From: Synechococcales cyanobacterium PMM_0002
GTDB lineage: Bacteria > Cyanobacteriota > Cyanobacteriia > Elainellales > Elainellaceae
Direction: 5' to 3'
DNA: 16,235 nucleotides
NCBI GenBank assembly: GCA_949127925.1
Contig: CASBQX010000290.1
Coordinates: 1-16,235, forward strand
Of this stretch, positions 13,955 to 16,235 are shown one piece after another. The notes beneath the pieces are model-generated. The model searched no databases, had not been told where the DNA came from, and worked only from the letters and a program-made list of their open reading frames with translations. The position numbers and the translations under genes were made by a program. Position 1 is the stretch's first letter, and the number at the start of each line of letters is the position of its first letter.

Positions 13955-16235
13955 GAATGTGGTGCGCCAGATTGGCGAGGAGTGCTTGTTCGTTGTAGGG
14001 CTTGGAGAAGTAGGCGATCGCCCCCAAGCTGAGCGCTAGCTGGCGGTGCTTCGTACTAGTCCGTGAGGTCAACATCGTCACCGGTAAATGCTCAAACTGG
14101 GGGTGAGATTTAATTTTTGCCAAAAAGCCATAGCCATCTAAACGCGGCATTTCGATATCACACACCACCGCATTCACCTGCAACCCTGCCTGTAGTTTTT
14201 CGACCGCTTCTTGGCCATCTTTGGCTTGTTCAACCTGATACCCAGCTTTTTCTAGCGTTAGCGCTAGAAACCGTCGGACATTGATTGAGTCATCGACCAC
14301 CAGAATGTTCGCCTTTTGAGACGGCTGCGCTAGATCAGACGAGGGCAAGCTAGGCAACAGATTCGGGTAAGGTTCGGCAGGAGTACTTGAAGCTGCCTCC
14401 GACACTTCTGAACTGGCAATCCAATGCAGTAGCTCTGTCACATTCACCAGCGGCACCACCCGACCATCTCCCAAAATGGTGCAATTACTAAAACCGGGCG
14501 GCAGCGGAATCGTGCCATCGACTCGGCGTACCGCTGTTTCTTGTTCGCCCCAGCAACAGTCTACCTGAATGCCAACCACCTGGCTATTTTGCTGCACTAA
14601 CAGCACCGTTGGCGTATTGACACTAGGCGGTGTTTCTAAACGATAGGGATAGCGCAAGCTATGAAACTTTAACCAGCGCGAGAGGGCAATTAATTGAATA
14701 ACGGTGCCCTGAATATTGAGCATCTCGCTACCTGCTGTTTGCAAGATGGCCTCAGGATCAAGCGCCAGCATTTCGCTAATAGAATCAATAGGGAAAGCCA
14801 GCAGCATGCCGTTGCTTTCTACTAACAGCACCCGCACCACCGATAGGGTAAAGGGTACAGACAGCGTAAAGGTCGTGCCTTTGCCAGCTTGAGTATCTAC
14901 TTTAATCTCGCCTCGGGCTTGCTTTAAGCTAGCGCGCACTACATCCATGCCCACACCTCGCCCCGAAAGCGATGTGACCTGATCAGTTGTGCTAAACCCG
15001 GGTTCAAAGATGAGAGAAACTAATTCCTCGTCACTGGCCGCCTTTAACAATACTGGATCAAGCCCCATCATCTTGGCCTTATCACGGATTTTTTCAATTG
15101 GGATTCCGTTGCCGTCATCTTGCAGCGTAATAATAGTCCGACTGCCTCGATGGAATGCCTGAATTTTAATAACTCCTTCTTCTGGTTTTCCTTGCTCTAC
15201 ACGACGCTGAGCAGCTTCAATTCCGTGATCAAATGCATTGCGAAACAGATGCATCAGCGGATCATTAAGGGTTTCTAAAATATTGCGATCAATGAGCGTA
15301 TTGGCTCCCGATACTTCTAAGCGCACCTTTTTGCCATGCTGCAAACATAGCTCTCGCAGTGCTCTAGGAAAGCGATCCACAATGTCGGCTAGAGGGCGCA
15401 TCCGCACCTGGGTCAGCCGAGTCTGCAACTGATTGGCCGTTTTGTTCAGAGTCCGCGCAGTTTGCTCGACATCTTCCAAACTGAGATCGATATCGACGGT
15501 AACTTCTTGCACCTGAACGATCGTTTCTACCACCTGTTGAGACAGGAGGTGCAGGTCATCGTAGCGATCCATTTCCAGGGCATCAAATCCCTCAGTTTGG
15601 CTGACGGCAAGATCGGAGGAGAGCGGCCATCCATTCGGTGACTCAAAATTGTCTTGCGGCATCCCGTTACGGCCTGAGCGATCGCCTAAATCATGCCACT
15701 CGCCCGCCGGCAGCAGCTTCTGAGTCAGGCGTCCATTGCGATGCCGCTTGCCGCCTCTGGCAAGGCGATCGTAGGCAGTCTGTAGCTCTGAGTTAGATTT
15801 TTCTAACACATGGACACGATGGCCTAGCAGTTGCGCTAGGTTGCGCAGTCGCTTCAAGTACAGATCAAGGGCGTTGCGATCAATGGTCAGCTCTCCAAAC
15901 AAATCATTCAGCTGATTGAGTTGTTTAACCGATACGCGTACCGTAGCATCTAGATCTGGCTCCATTGAGTCGGCATCGGGCTGTTGCCAGGTGGCTTTTT
16001 TAGCCTCTCTGACCACGGGCTGATAGGCGGGGGGTGGTGCCTGTGCCGCCTGCGGTGCCGGCATAGCAACCGATTCAGACGGCAGCTCAATCGGTTCAAA
16101 CTGCGCATCATAGATGGCTTCGTTGAACGCCATCTGGCTGGTGTCATCCCAGGAGGCAGCAGCCATAGAATCGAGGATGAGATTGAGCGGCGCTTGAAGC
16201 TGATCGGCACTGTCTAGATCGAATGAATCAAACAG
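13917..16235 (-). CDS. CheA-type hybrid histidine kinase with REC domain, N-terminus outside the window
   Basis: The frame stays open to the right edge: 23 further codons precede the ATG at 16166 without a stop, so that ATG is probably internal and the Hpt domain should lie outside the window. Numbering from that Met, a Pro/Ala-rich linker (27-60) leads to the dimerisation domain (72-265), which has a basic insert at 136-190. The ATPase has FRNAFDHGIE (308-317), G1 DDGNGI (350-355) and G2 GRGVGMDV (402-409). A CheW-like domain (435-585) precedes REC (618-740) with Asp670, Thr700 and Lys722. All visible catalytic residues are intact. It is a clear paralogue of the kinase at 468-4190: both share FD-x-LEMD-x-Y-x-x-LH before the second dimerisation helix and similar REC ends, but it lacks that kinase's repetitive linker in the visible part. 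It overlaps the CheW-like gene by 38 bp. Confidence 0.93.
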   Translation of the reverse strand: MFDSFDLDSADQLQAPLNLILDSMAAASWDDTSQMAFNEAIYDAQFEPIELPSESVAMPAPQAAQAPPPAYQPVVREAKKATWQQPDADSMEPDLDATVRVSVKQLNQLNDLFGELTIDRNALDLYLKRLRNLAQLLGHRVHVLEKSNSELQTAYDRLARGGKRHRNGRLTQKLLPAGEWHDLGDRSGRNGMPQDNFESPNGWPLSSDLAVSQTEGFDALEMDRYDDLHLLSQQVVETIVQVQEVTVDIDLSLEDVEQTARTLNKTANQLQTRLTQVRMRPLADIVDRFPRALRELCLQHGKKVRLEVSGANTLIDRNILETLNDPLMHLFRNAFDHGIEAAQRRVEQGKPEEGVIKIQAFHRGSRTIITLQDDGNGIPIEKIRDKAKMMGLDPVLLKAASDEELVSLIFEPGFSTTDQVTSLSGRGVGMDVVRASLKQARGEIKVDTQAGKGTTFTLSVPFTLSVVRVLLVESNGMLLAFPIDSISEMLALDPEAILQTAGSEMLNIQGTVIQLIALSRWLKFHSLRYPYRLETPPSVNTPTVLLVQQNSQVVGIQVDCCWGEQETAVRRVDGTIPLPPGFSNCTILGDGRVVPLVNVTELLHWIASSEVSEAASSTPAEPYPNLLPSLPSSDLAQPSQKANILVVDDSINVRRFLALTLEKAGYQVEQAKDGQEAVEKLQAGLQVNAVVCDIEMPRLDGYGFLAKIKSHPQFEHLPVTMLTSRTSTKHRQLALSLGAIAYFSKPYNEQALLANLAHHIHGTSPLPANVSL

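Overview
The window looks like chromosomal DNA of a cyanobacterium. At least fifteen copies of the cyanobacterial HIP1 octamer GCGATCGC lie in 16 kb, and the genes are cyanobacterial types: PATAN-REC regulators, CheA-REC hybrid kinases, a chemoreceptor with a GAF domain, and a Tat/lipoprotein-type NrtA. Mobile-element remnants and dispersed palindromes are also typical of these genomes. The sequence alone does not identify the species.

All complete genes are on the minus strand, so transcription runs from high to low coordinates. At the right edge (13385-16235) are a CheA-type hybrid kinase cut by the window edge and an overlapping CheW-like gene. Next comes a lone nrtA-type substrate-binding protein (11845-13164) with no permease or ATPase partners in view. 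An 806-bp intergenic region (11039-11844) follows. It holds a 152-bp MITE-like element with 5-bp flanking duplications, several hairpins and a GTA-N8-TAC site matching the NtcA consensus.

The main operon fills 468-11038: a PATAN-REC response regulator, a single-domain CheY/PilH-like regulator, a CheW adaptor, a membrane chemoreceptor (dCACHE, HAMP, GAF, HAMP, MCP signalling domain), an APC-family amino acid permease, and a 1240-residue CheA-REC kinase. Without the permease this is the standard gene order of cyanobacterial type IV pilus chemosensory operons (Pix/Tax, Ptx and Hmp). A long hairpin at 385-431 ends the operon, where it converges with the 3' end of an unrecognised plus-strand gene (1-339).

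Working model: the receptor and CheW recruit the CheA hybrid kinase. Its Hpt histidine would feed phosphate to its own REC domain and to the PilH-like and PATAN-REC regulators, which act on type IV pili. The embedded amino acid permease, the adjacent NrtA-type protein and the NtcA-like site suggest a link between this signalling locus and nitrogen nutrition. That link is inference. Other notable points are a GAF domain without the usual bilin-binding Cys, a CheA linker built from in-frame 9-, 12-, 15- and 18-bp tandem repeats, and short tandem duplications at several gene junctions.
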